Source: Bacteroidia bacterium
GTDB taxonomy: Bacteria; Bacteroidota; Bacteroidia; NS11-12g; UBA9320
Length of the DNA stretch: 64,000 bases
Assembly (NCBI GenBank): GCA_028247315.1
Contig: JAOKFZ010000004.1
Span: 1 to 64,000 of the forward strand
Direction: 5' to 3'
Shown here: piece by piece, positions 53,513 through 61,855 of the stretch
Position numbering within the stretch: the stretch's first letter is position 1
Layout of the letters: every line of letters starts with the position of its first letter
The notes under the pieces: generated by a model
Told to the model about the DNA's origin: nothing
Seen by the model: only the letters and a program-made list of their open reading frames with translations
Database searches by the model: none
Program-made: the position numbers and the translations under genes

Positions 53513-54043
53513 ATGAATAAAATCAACATACTCTTTGCATTCTCATTAATGACCATCGCTGCAATTGCAGCTACAAGTTGGTCTCCCACTACCGGTTCAG
53601 TGAGGTTTCACATCAAAAATGCCGGCATCACCGTAGATGGTAAATTCTCTGGTCTAGCGGCATCAATCCAGTTTGACGAGAACGACCTTGCTAATTCGAG
53701 CATCTATGCCTCTGTGAAAGCGGCTACTGTAAATACCGGTATTGATAAGCGAGATGAGCACCTGCGTAAAGCAGAATACTTTGACGTTGATACTTATCCA
53801 AAGATAGAAATGCGTTCTACCTCTTTTGCCACGTCTAAAAGCGGATTTGTCGGGCAATTTGATGTAACAATAAAAGGTAAAACCAAAAATATTGCAATTC
53901 CTTTCACATTTAACAACAAAGGGGAGACTGGCACTTTCAACGGTAAAATAAAACTGGACAGACTGGATTTTAATGTCGGTGAAAGCGGCTTTATTCTTAG
54001 CGATGATGTCAAATTAGACATTATACTAAATGTCAAGAAATAA
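53513..54043 (+). CDS. YceI-family periplasmic isoprenoid-binding protein
   Basis: A 176-residue exported lipocalin-like protein. The signal is about residues 1-20 (LFAFSLMTIAAIAA). The mature domain is the YceI fold: VRFHIKNAGITVDGKFSGLAASIQF, KRDEHLRKAEYFDVDTYPKIEMRS and LTIKGKT-like segments are typical. Thermus TT1927b and related proteins bind a polyisoprenoid chain in the barrel. Close proximity to a UbiA-like enzyme and oxidoreductase makes an isoprenoid product or carrier attractive here. It is 4 bp after the barrel gene and is followed by a strong terminator. Confidence 0.92.
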   Translation: MNKINILFAFSLMTIAAIAATSWSPTTGSVRFHIKNAGITVDGKFSGLAASIQFDENDLANSSIYASVKAATVNTGIDKRDEHLRKAEYFDVDTYPKIEMRSTSFATSKSGFVGQFDVTIKGKTKNIAIPFTFNNKGETGTFNGKIKLDRLDFNVGESGFILSDDVKLDIILNVKK

Positions 54044-54079
54044 GACATTGTATTTTTTGGTTAGGTTAATTAGTTTGGG

Positions 54080-54109
54080 AAGGCAACTCGCAAGAGTTGC
54101 CTTTTTTTT
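54080..54109 (+). terminator. Terminator after YceI
   Basis: A perfect 10-bp stem AAGGCAACTC/GAGTTGCCTT with loop gcaa is followed by a T-run, 36 bp after the YceI stop. Confidence 0.92.
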
Positions 54110-54117
54110 GTTTCTAT

Positions 54118-54152
54118 CTTGTAGTACACACTTCAGAAGTGTGTACTACAAG
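54118..54152. repeat. Perfect 35-nt palindrome, REP-like
   Basis: Arms of 17 nt (54118-54134 and 54136-54152) are perfect reverse complements around a single A. There is no T-run on either side, and a separate terminator lies just upstream. This resembles REP or small palindromic mobile units. No second copy was found by eye in the window. Confidence 0.7.
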
Positions 54153-54161
54153 AGCGTATTT

Positions 54162-54590
54162 CTACTCCTCAAATAGCTCAACATTCTTTGTCTGTTTTAC
54201 TAAGTCTGTGAACTTCCCTTTGTATTTGGTAGCTCGTACAATGTGATTGTCTATCCAGTGATAGTTGCCGCCACGTGGTTTACCATACAGTACCCCATGG
54301 TGTTTAAAACCATGTTTTTTGAGCCAGTTATCTGTAACTTCTTTGTGCTCAACTGTTCTCGAAGTAAAAAATGTAATGATATGACCTTGGTCGTGCCAGC
54401 GATTTAGCGTTTCTAAGGCGTCTGGGAAAGGCTCACATGTAGCCATTCTCTCTGGTTCTTCGTTGGGCACATCTTCGGTCACGGTTCCATCTATATCAAT
54501 CATATAATTTTTTATGTGATCTGGAAGTTGCGGGCTTATCAGATTTCCGTTTTCGTCAAAAAGTTCGTTGAGTTCTTTTTCGTTTTTCAT
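54162..54590 (-). CDS. HAD-superfamily hydrolase, small
   Basis: A 142-residue phosphatase-like protein. HAD motif I is D32-I-D34-G-T, motif II FFTSRT (about 74-79), motif III has K in YGKPRGG (about 102), and motif IV IDNH (about 113). There is no cap domain, so it is a small C0-type enzyme, possibly acting on a polynucleotide or phosphoprotein or sugar phosphate. Similar Bacteroidota proteins are often annotated phosphoheptose isomerase, which the motifs do not support. It lies 5 bp downstream of the DUF1232 gene on the same strand. Confidence 0.83.
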   Translation of the reverse strand: MKNEKELNELFDENGNLISPQLPDHIKNYMIDIDGTVTEDVPNEEPERMATCEPFPDALETLNRWHDQGHIITFFTSRTVEHKEVTDNWLKKHGFKHHGVLYGKPRGGNYHWIDNHIVRATKYKGKFTDLVKQTKNVELFEE

Positions 54591-54595
54591 CTAGA

Positions 54596-54940
54596 CTACG
54601 AAATTACCTCCACATCTTCCAATTTAGATTCATTTCTAAATCTTTCTAATTCACCAGTTATCCTCTTGTATACAAAAACGAGTATCGCCGCATCATCTGC
54701 CAAGCCTAAAGGACCTAGTAATGCCTCAGGCAAAAAGTCCATTGGGCTGAGCACATAGACTAACCCACCCAGGATTATAAGTGTATTTCTTTTCTTGATT
54801 TTAAACGTCCCTTTGAGTACCGATGAAATCATTTTTTGCACGTCCGAAAGGTCTTCTTTCCATGTAGTTGCAGAAGTTTTTGTTTTCTTGCTTCCGAGGG
54901 CTCTTCTAATTAGTGCTATGGTCTGCCTTAATTTTTTCAT
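54596..54940 (-). CDS. DUF1232 (YkvA-like) membrane protein
   Basis: A 114-residue protein with a central hydrophobic helix and the diagnostic DUF1232 motif YVLSPMDFLPEALLGPLGLADDAAIL (about residues 62-87). The start at 54940 (MKKLRQ) is chosen; a longer frame from 55000 would run over the divergent DMT gene start. Function of the family is unknown. It is upstream of the HAD gene with a 5-bp spacing. Confidence 0.85.
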   Translation of the reverse strand: MKKLRQTIALIRRALGSKKTKTSATTWKEDLSDVQKMISSVLKGTFKIKKRNTLIILGGLVYVLSPMDFLPEALLGPLGLADDAAILVFVYKRITGELERFRNESKLEDVEVIS

Positions 54941-54976
54941 TTCGATTTGTAGTTTTAAATTAATATTGTCACCATC

Positions 54977-55888
54977 TTGGCAACATCCAATACTAAACAA
55001 AAAGCGTACCTACAGCTACATATAGCTGTGTTTCTCTTTGGGTTTACCGCTATTCTTGGTAAAATGATAACGCTAGAACAGACAGCCTTGGTATGGAATC
55101 GCTTGTGGATAGCCGTTGTAGGGCTTGTTTTTATTCCAGGCGTACTAAAGGGTATACGATCCATCAAAAAAAATAATTTTTTCATCTTTACGGGTATAGG
55201 TGTATTGGTAGCTCTACACTGGCTTACATTTTACGGTAGTATAAAAGTGGGCAATAGTGCCTCTGTGACCTTATCTTGTCTCGCAACCTCCTCGTTATTT
55301 ACATCGATACTAGAGCCACTTATTACAAAGTCTAAGTTCAAATGGATAGAATTACTCCTTGGCCTCCTCGTCATAGTAGGCATCTATTTCCTGAGTGGTG
55401 TAGGTAAAGCGTATTACTGGGCCATCGTGATCGGAATCATTTCTGCCTTCCTGGCTTCTTTGTTTTCTACACTCAACAAAAAGTATATCACTGGGCAAAA
55501 CACTTTGTCTGTTAGCACTATAGAGCTAGGTGCAGGTTTCGTTTTTATTTCCATATGTTATCCTTTACTTCAATCCATTTTTCCACAACCTCAATGGCTC
55601 CCTACCGGAAATGATTGGTGGTGGCTCATCGTTCTAGGACTATTGTGCACAAGTCTGGCATTCGCTCTTGCTCTAGACGCTCTCAAGGTGATTTCTGCAT
55701 TCATATCCAACCTGAGCATTAACCTAGAACCCGTATACGGTATCCTACTTGCCATCTGGATTTTAAACGAAAATGCACAACTTAATGCTCATTTCTACTT
55801 GGGTACGTCCATTATTCTGTTGGCCGTATTATTGCATCCTGTTCTTACTCGAATTCAAAATAGAAAGTCCAAAGCCCATAATTCTTAG
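54977..55888 (+). CDS. EamA/DMT-family transporter
   Basis: A 303-residue membrane protein with ten helices in two EamA repeats (about 12-135 and 150-285). The N-terminus AVFLFGFTAILGKMITLE and the end of repeat 2 (LSINLEPVYGILLAIWILNE) are typical of drug/metabolite transporters. Substrates range from amino acids to nucleotide sugars; nothing here discriminates. The start is TTG at 54977, as no ATG precedes the first helix. It is 21 bp upstream of metG, but a strong -7 box in that gap suggests metG has its own promoter. Confidence 0.88.
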   Translation: MATSNTKQKAYLQLHIAVFLFGFTAILGKMITLEQTALVWNRLWIAVVGLVFIPGVLKGIRSIKKNNFFIFTGIGVLVALHWLTFYGSIKVGNSASVTLSCLATSSLFTSILEPLITKSKFKWIELLLGLLVIVGIYFLSGVGKAYYWAIVIGIISAFLASLFSTLNKKYITGQNTLSVSTIELGAGFVFISICYPLLQSIFPQPQWLPTGNDWWWLIVLGLLCTSLAFALALDALKVISAFISNLSINLEPVYGILLAIWILNENAQLNAHFYLGTSIILLAVLLHPVLTRIQNRKSKAHNS

Positions 55889-55896
55889 GCTTATCT

Positions 55897-55904
55897 TACC
55901 TTTG
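55897..55904 (+). promoter_or_regulatory. Putative -7 box of metG, immediately before the start codon
   Basis: TACCTTTG matches TAnnTTTG and ends 5 nt before the metG ATG at 55910, implying a leaderless or nearly leaderless mRNA if used. Confidence 0.45.
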
Positions 55905-55909
55905 CTCCA

Positions 55910-57922
55910 ATGGCAAAAAGACATCTTATCACCTGTGCACTTCCGTATGCAAACGGCCCAGTTCATATAGGCCACCTTGCGGGTTGTTTCTTACCCTCAG
56001 ATATCTACAATAGGTACCTTAGAATGCAGGGCAAAGAAGTGCTTTTTGTATGTGGTACAGACGAACATGGAGTTCCTATTACCCTAAAAGCAAAAAAAGA
56101 AAACAAAACGCCTCAGCAAGTAGTAGACGAGAATTACGAAATTATATCGAAGGGTCTAAAGAATTTCGGTATCAACTTTGACACCTTTAGTCGGACTACC
56201 AATACGCTTCATCATGAAACTGCCCAAACTTTTTTCAAAACCTTGTATGACAAAGGGGTTTTTATAGAAGAGGTAACAGAGCAGCTGTATGACGAAGAAG
56301 CCAATCAGTTTCTAGCGGACCGATACATAGTGGGAACGTGTCCCAATTGCAGCTACGAGAATGCCTATGGAGATCAATGTGAAAGCTGCGGCAGAACCAG
56401 TAGTCCACAAGAATTGATTAATGCAAAATCTGCACTTACAGGCAATACTCCTGTCTTAAAGGAAACCAAAAATTGGTATTTACCCTTAGACCACATTCAA
56501 TCTAAATTTTTGGACAATTGGGTTGCAACAAAGAAGGATGGCTGGAAATCAAGCGTTTACGGTCAGTGCAATAGTTGGCTGCAAGAAGGTCTGAAACCTC
56601 GAGCTATGACCCGCGACCTAGACTGGGGAGTAAATGTGCCGGTAGAAGGAGCAGGCGGCAAAGTAATGTATGTGTGGTTTGACGCACCTATAGGATACAT
56701 TACCGCCACCAAAGAAGCTGCTGGTGATAATTGGGCAAAATGGTGGAAAGACTCAGACACAGAGATGACCCATTTTTTAGGCAAGGACAATATTGTATTT
56801 CATACCATCATATTTCCTGCCATGCTTCATGCCCATGGAGCGTATAACCTGCCTACCAATGTGCCAGCAAATGAGTTCCTAAACCTAGAAGGAGATAAAA
56901 TATCTACCAGTAGAAACCATGCCATATGGTTGCATGAGTATCTTACTGATTTGCCAGAAAAAACGGATGAGCTACGGTATGCTCTTACTTCTATATTGCC
57001 AGAGAGTAAGGATGCCGATTTTACTTGGGCTGATTATCAAGCTAGAGTGAACAATGAGCTCGTTGCTATTCTCGGTAACTTCGTGAATAGAGTAATCGTA
57101 CTTACGCACAAATACTATGATGGCAAGGTGCCAAGTGGTACCCTCAATAATGCATTGCCGGATGTAACCGGTAAGATTAATGATGCTTTATCAGACTTTA
57201 ATCAACGTTCTGGATTAGAGGCCTTTATGGAGATCGCTAGAAACGGAAACAAGTACTTGCAAGATACTGAACCTTGGAAACTCATAAAAGACGAAGCCAA
57301 TGCACAGACTGTAGCAGACTGTTTGTTTACCTGTATTCAAATCGTAAAAGAAATTGGAAACTACTCACGAATATTCTTACCCGTAACGTCAAACAAATTG
57401 CTTAGCATTCTGAATATTAATTCGTACGATGATGCTATTGCAGAAGGACATGAAATAAACAAGCCCGTTCTTTTATTCGAAAAAATAGAGGACGAACTGA
57501 TAGAAGCACAAAAAGAAAAGCTTCGAAAAACCAAGGAGAACAACGCTAAAAATGCGGCTCCAGCAGAAGAAGAAAAAACCGAAACACCTATAAAACCAAT
57601 GATACAGTACGACGATTTTACCAAACTTGATATACGTGTAGCTACTATAACTGCAGCTGAAAAAATAAAGAAGGCAGACAGACTTCTCCACATCACCCTA
57701 GACGTAGGATCTGAAACACGTGAAGTCGTAAGCGGTATAGCAGAGCACTATGCTCCAGAAGATATTATTGGTAAGCAGGTAACGTACTTAGCTAATCTAG
57801 CTCCACGAACACTCAAAAAAATAGAAAGCACAGGTATGATACTAATGGCGGAAGACGCAGACGGCAAACTCAAGTTTGTAGCTCCGAATGAAGCTACAGC
57901 TGCTGGAAGTATAATTGCGTAA
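55910..57922 (+). CDS. metG: Methionyl-tRNA synthetase with C-terminal tRNA-binding domain
   Basis: A 670-residue class I synthetase. The HIGH signature is PVHIGHLAG near residue 18. A zinc knuckle with CPNCSYENAYGDQCESCG lies near 144-161. The KMSKS loop reads DKISTSRNHAIW near 327, a common variant. The anticodon-binding helical domain spans about 400-550 and is followed by a charged linker with KNAAPAEEEKTET. The C-terminal EMAPII-like domain (about 565-670, FTKLDIRVATI) is an OB-fold for tRNA binding and dimerisation, as in E. coli MetG. Full length and intact. Confidence 0.97.
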   Translation: MAKRHLITCALPYANGPVHIGHLAGCFLPSDIYNRYLRMQGKEVLFVCGTDEHGVPITLKAKKENKTPQQVVDENYEIISKGLKNFGINFDTFSRTTNTLHHETAQTFFKTLYDKGVFIEEVTEQLYDEEANQFLADRYIVGTCPNCSYENAYGDQCESCGRTSSPQELINAKSALTGNTPVLKETKNWYLPLDHIQSKFLDNWVATKKDGWKSSVYGQCNSWLQEGLKPRAMTRDLDWGVNVPVEGAGGKVMYVWFDAPIGYITATKEAAGDNWAKWWKDSDTEMTHFLGKDNIVFHTIIFPAMLHAHGAYNLPTNVPANEFLNLEGDKISTSRNHAIWLHEYLTDLPEKTDELRYALTSILPESKDADFTWADYQARVNNELVAILGNFVNRVIVLTHKYYDGKVPSGTLNNALPDVTGKINDALSDFNQRSGLEAFMEIARNGNKYLQDTEPWKLIKDEANAQTVADCLFTCIQIVKEIGNYSRIFLPVTSNKLLSILNINSYDDAIAEGHEINKPVLLFEKIEDELIEAQKEKLRKTKENNAKNAAPAEEEKTETPIKPMIQYDDFTKLDIRVATITAAEKIKKADRLLHITLDVGSETREVVSGIAEHYAPEDIIGKQVTYLANLAPRTLKKIESTGMILMAEDADGKLKFVAPNEATAAGSIIA

Positions 57923-57965
57923 CACGAACCAATCTTGTACCCTATAAGCCTTAAAAATCACTGTT

Positions 57966-58427
57966 TCAATTACTCACAAAAAGTGAGTTACCACTCTTGG
58001 CTACTTGATACGTTTTCAGATTGCAACGGGTAGGACCACTAATAAATCCACTATTAAAATCATAAGCAGAGCCGCAACACGGCGTGAAAGTGGTGTCTAG
58101 TAAGGTGCCGCATCGCAGTTGTAAAATATCATTGTCTAGTGTCACTCTTGCACAATCCATTTCACTCTGGTACGTGCATGTACGCTCTATAGCATAATAC
58201 ATATCGTCATAGTTGTGTATCACATATACACCTCTATGTCCTTGACTTTCAAACGAGACAAACTCTCCGAGATTTCTTAGGTTGAAATACTCTGGCAAAT
58301 CCATATTAATTGTAATATTAACTGCCGCATCTTGAATAAAACAATCACCTGTAAACTGATCATCTGGCTTACACGACTGGTTGAACACCAGCAGTGCACA
58401 TACTATAGAAAATACTATTTTCTTCAT
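57966..58427 (-). CDS. Cys-rich Rieske-like lipoprotein lacking cluster histidines
   Basis: A 153-residue lipoprotein (lipobox with C19 in NQSCKPD). The C-terminal half looks like a Rieske fold: CTYQSEMDCARV corresponds to the first cluster loop and TPCCGSAYDFNSGFISGP to the second, with the usual GP and L-x-x-Y-x-V ending (LKTYQVAKSGNSLFVSN). The Rieske C-x-H and C-x-x-H pairs are not present: histidines are replaced (CTY; CCGS). Seven cysteines in the C-terminal 80 residues may form disulfides. It is probably a non-2Fe-2S relative. It overlaps hbd by 4 bp, so the two are coupled. Confidence 0.6.
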   Translation of the reverse strand: MKKIVFSIVCALLVFNQSCKPDDQFTGDCFIQDAAVNITINMDLPEYFNLRNLGEFVSFESQGHRGVYVIHNYDDMYYAIERTCTYQSEMDCARVTLDNDILQLRCGTLLDTTFTPCCGSAYDFNSGFISGPTRCNLKTYQVAKSGNSLFVSN

Positions 58428-59266
58428 TTATCGTAGTTGTAAAAGCCTTTTCCGGACTTTCTACCATAATAACCTGCTTGCACCTTCTTTTGTTGTATAC
58501 GGTTGGGTCTAAACTTCTGGTCGTAGTTGAATAACGCGTACATTGACTCCGTAACCGATAAGTTTGTTTCTACACCTATGAGATCCATCAGTTGAAAAGG
58601 TCCCATCTTAAAACCACTTGCTCTTATCAAGTCGTCTATCACTTCATGCGTAGTAACATCCTCTTCCAATATCTTGAGCCCTTCTACATAGAAATGACGA
58701 GCGACTCTATTCACTATAAAACCAGGAGCATCCTTGGCAGCTATGCAGGTTTTGTTTACGCTATTCACGTATTCTTTGGCTTGCTCTAAGACCTTAGGGT
58801 CTGTTTGCTCCGCACTTATCACCTCTACCAGTTTCATGATATGGGCTGGATTAAAGTAGTGAATACCCACCACTTGTTTTGGAAATGCAAAAGAAGCTGC
58901 TATCTGCGTAAGCGGAATGGATGAAGTGTTGGAAGCGTATATGGTATTCTCTCCGTTGATCTCTGCGAGGTCAGCCAACACCTTCGCTTTTATATCTAGG
59001 CGTTCTATGATGGCTTCTATGACCATATCCACCTTCACGTCTGCTATGCTATTGGAATATTGTAGGTTGGCTAGCGTCTTGAACTTGCCATCGGCATCCA
59101 GTTTTCCTAGCTCTATGGCTTTATTAAGGTTCTTCTCTATACCCTCCTGAGCTGTAACGAGTGTATCATGGTTTATATCAAACAACACTACCTTGTGGCC
59201 AGCCATAGCACTAACTTGTGCTATTCCTCTGCCCATTACACCTGCTCCTATTACCCCTATTTTCAT
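58424..59266 (-). CDS. 3-hydroxybutyryl-CoA dehydrogenase-like protein
   Basis: A 280-residue short-chain hydroxyacyl-CoA dehydrogenase. The NAD fold is GVIGAGVMGRGIAQ (4-17). The catalytic His is in VVGIHYFNPAHIMKLVE near 136, and Ser/Asn residues lie at ASNTSSIPLT. The C-terminal domain contains GFIVNRVARHFYVEG and YGRKSGKGFYNY. It takes part in fatty-acid degradation, butyrate-type or phenylacetate-type reactions. The 185-bp upstream gap shows no feature. Confidence 0.93.
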   Translation of the reverse strand: MKIGVIGAGVMGRGIAQVSAMAGHKVVLFDINHDTLVTAQEGIEKNLNKAIELGKLDADGKFKTLANLQYSNSIADVKVDMVIEAIIERLDIKAKVLADLAEINGENTIYASNTSSIPLTQIAASFAFPKQVVGIHYFNPAHIMKLVEVISAEQTDPKVLEQAKEYVNSVNKTCIAAKDAPGFIVNRVARHFYVEGLKILEEDVTTHEVIDDLIRASGFKMGPFQLMDLIGVETNLSVTESMYALFNYDQKFRPNRIQQKKVQAGYYGRKSGKGFYNYDK

Positions 59267-59451
59267 TTGGGGCTAATATCTCTATTTAACATTGTAAAAA
59301 AAAAGAGAATCAACTTATTCGAGAAAACCACTAAGAGAACACTCAGAAACTCATTTTTCTGCACCTTACAATAGGTCAGCATGTAGTCTGTATGCATACA
59401 ATCATCACTACGCAAATCTGCAGCAACACTACTGTTACGAGAATGCGTAAC

Positions 59452-60186
59452 CTATTTACGCTGATACCCGTTTGGTATTTTGAATGGAAAAGTAAGGTTA
59501 GGGTTTGAATTAACGTTCTGGTAATTGAGCACGGCTTTTATGATACTCTCACCTTTTTGCACATCAATATTTACAATTTTTGGCATGAGGCTTTGCTCGT
59601 ATATTTCATACTTATCGTACTGAATATGTGCCGTTTGCGTCGTGTCAGGAGTTTCTATTTTTGAGATTAATGTTCTAAAAAGCTCGTTAAAATCTAACGT
59701 GTTAGTTGCAATACCTTCATTGGCAACCATGGCTGTTTTTTCTGGGTTTAACCGGTATAGGCTCTGCTTAAGTATAGCATTACCAAGCAGGAGGTTTTGT
59801 ACTTGACCTACCTCCGCTTTGAAACCAAGAAACTGGTCAAGGTAGCTATTCTCATATGCCATGTATTGTTGGTTTACATTGTCGACCATGAAGAAACTGT
59901 CTTGTGTGATCAGTACCGTTGCCCCAAAACCAAAGAGACTAAACTTGCCCCAAACTACGCTATCCTTCTTCATTTTTAGGTGCATTGAAACGTTGTGAGT
60001 CTTGGCATTCATAGTAACCGTTGCCTTACCTCTAGCCTCCATCGTAGAAAACGCCATTTGACTTGACCAAAACTTAGCCACTGTCTCGGTGTTTACCTTC
60101 GCCGAAATCGTATTTTTTCTTACTTTACATCCCCCTAAGGTTGAAAATAGTGCTAACATAAGTAGCACCTTTATTCCGCTATTCAT
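59452..60186 (-). CDS. DUF4292 lipoprotein
   Basis: A 244-residue outer-membrane lipoprotein (lipobox GGC, C20). It has the DUF4292 pattern of Bacteroidota: KKDSVVWGKFSLFGFGATVLIT and DSFFMVDNVNQQYMAYE. The fold is thought to resemble LolA/LolB lipoprotein carriers. Its start overlaps the end of the TPR gene by 8 bp, and it is the last gene in the operon flippase-dut-nucleotidyltransferase-TPR-DUF4292, a conserved Bacteroidota arrangement in my memory. A role in moving envelope lipids or lipoproteins is plausible. Confidence 0.85.
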   Translation of the reverse strand: MNSGIKVLLMLALFSTLGGCKVRKNTISAKVNTETVAKFWSSQMAFSTMEARGKATVTMNAKTHNVSMHLKMKKDSVVWGKFSLFGFGATVLITQDSFFMVDNVNQQYMAYENSYLDQFLGFKAEVGQVQNLLLGNAILKQSLYRLNPEKTAMVANEGIATNTLDFNELFRTLISKIETPDTTQTAHIQYDKYEIYEQSLMPKIVNIDVQKGESIIKAVLNYQNVNSNPNLTFPFKIPNGYQRK

Positions 60187-61855
60187 TTTTTAGTTTATCC
60201 AGTTTCTGTTGCATTTCATTCGCCATATTGGTATTCTCCAACGCTACATAGCACGCTATTGCGTGTGTATAGTAGTCTTTGCCCTTAGGGTCTAGCTGCA
60301 TACATTTGTTTAGAACTTTTAATGCTTGCTCAAATTTCTTTTTGCCATAAAGAATCCACGCTTTGGTATCTAGGTAAAATGGATTAGACGGCTCTAATCT
60401 CAAAGCAGTAGTAATCATACTATCTGCCTTTTCCAGCTTAATTTTACGGTTTGCCAAACTATAGGCATAGTTATTAAGAACCATAGCATTAAACGGGTTC
60501 ATTTTCAGCACTTTATCAAAATTTTTATCTGCTGCCTGATACATCTCTTGCTTATCAAAAGCCGATGCTTTACAAAGCAACAATTGGACTTTATCCCTTT
60601 TATCTACAGCAACATCTAGCCCTTCATCAGCTATCTTTATACCTTTAGTGTAATCCTTCTTTTCTATGTGTGCATAGCTTAAAGAAACGTATAATGCTAT
60701 AACATTTGGAAACAACGTCAAGGCTTCTTCTGTGTCTTCGATTTGTTGGTCTACATCATTCAATAGTGCATTCGCTCCGAGTAACTTACTCCATAACTGA
60801 AATTCAGATGGGTCTATGCTTAGTGCCTTTCGGGTATAGCACCGTGCACTATCATATTGACCCATGGTACCATAAATATCCGATTTGAAGATATAAGGCT
60901 CAATAAAATTTGGATAATTTGATGCTAAAATTTCGCTAAAGTCGAATAAATCAGCTTTTAACGAAGAATCTTTTTTAAAATCATTGAGGAATACCGTAAC
61001 TGCTTGCATTTTTTGAAGTAAGCTAAGATCGTCATACTTAAACGCTTCCTTAAGGTGGTTCACCGCCTCCTTATCTTTGTCAACGTCACGTTTTAGACTA
61101 TACAAGGCATAGTGTGCTTTACCTACACTTGAATCCTCATCTATAATACGCTCTAGTAACGCCACAGCCTTTTCTTTTTTCCCCGCTTTCACATAGGTCT
61201 CAGAGAGATACCCTTTGAACTGAATATCGTCTGGATACGCCGCTACCAGTTTTTCCATTTCTAAAACTGCTTTGTCCTTATCCCCCAATGCTGAATAAAC
61301 AAAATCCAATCGAGTACTCGATACTTTCTCTATCCCGAAGTGTGATTGCATTCTATTGAGCACCTCAATAGACTTAAATAACTGCTTGGCATTATAGTAC
61401 TGATTGGCAGATTCTGTATAATTTTCTTTTACATCTGGCTCATTTTCAATCATTTGTATAAATACTTCTGCACTCTTCTGGTATTTGCCAAACTTGTTGT
61501 AATACTGAGCCAATAAACCATAATACCAGTGATTATAACTGGGAGACGTCCTTACCGCTTTCTCGGCAAATACTAAAGCCTCCGTATATCGATCTAGCTG
61601 GTAGTTTAGCTTAGCCAGCTGATACATCGTTGCATGGCTTTCTGGATTTAGCGTAAGCGAGCGATGATACAGTTCACGTGCCTTCTCCGAATTATTTAGC
61701 ACTTTTTGCTTATTCGCTTCAAAAAAAGATTTTTCAAATGCCTTTCGGGTCTTGTAATCCAAGTCATTAACTTTGGCTACTCCAACCAATGAACTCTTGC
61801 AGCCAAAGGCAAAGAGCACCACAACCAATGATGCTATGTGAGTGAGTCTAACCAA
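60179..61855 (-). CDS. TPR-repeat lipoprotein
   Basis: A 558-residue lipoprotein (lipobox FGC, C19) consisting of about 13-14 tetratricopeptide repeats. Typical repeat features are ALVFAEKAVRTSPSYNHWYYGLLAQYY, ARCYTRKALSIDPSEFQLWSKLLG and ALKVLNKCMQLDPKGKDYYTHAIACY. It acts as a protein interaction scaffold in the periplasm or outer membrane. It overlaps the nucleotidyltransferase gene by 8 bp and DUF4292 by 8 bp, a close coupling that suggests shared function in envelope assembly. Confidence 0.9.
   Translation of the reverse strand: MVRLTHIASLVVVLFAFGCKSSLVGVAKVNDLDYKTRKAFEKSFFEANKQKVLNNSEKARELYHRSLTLNPESHATMYQLAKLNYQLDRYTEALVFAEKAVRTSPSYNHWYYGLLAQYYNKFGKYQKSAEVFIQMIENEPDVKENYTESANQYYNAKQLFKSIEVLNRMQSHFGIEKVSSTRLDFVYSALGDKDKAVLEMEKLVAAYPDDIQFKGYLSETYVKAGKKEKAVALLERIIDEDSSVGKAHYALYSLKRDVDKDKEAVNHLKEAFKYDDLSLLQKMQAVTVFLNDFKKDSSLKADLFDFSEILASNYPNFIEPYIFKSDIYGTMGQYDSARCYTRKALSIDPSEFQLWSKLLGANALLNDVDQQIEDTEEALTLFPNVIALYVSLSYAHIEKKDYTKGIKIADEGLDVAVDKRDKVQLLLCKASAFDKQEMYQAADKNFDKVLKMNPFNAMVLNNYAYSLANRKIKLEKADSMITTALRLEPSNPFYLDTKAWILYGKKKFEQALKVLNKCMQLDPKGKDYYTHAIACYVALENTNMANEMQQKLDKLKNE

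Noticed and set aside
54162-54590. Phosphoheptose isomerase
   Set aside because: The motifs are HAD phosphatase (DIDGT, TSRT, GKP, IDN) and there is no SIS domain.
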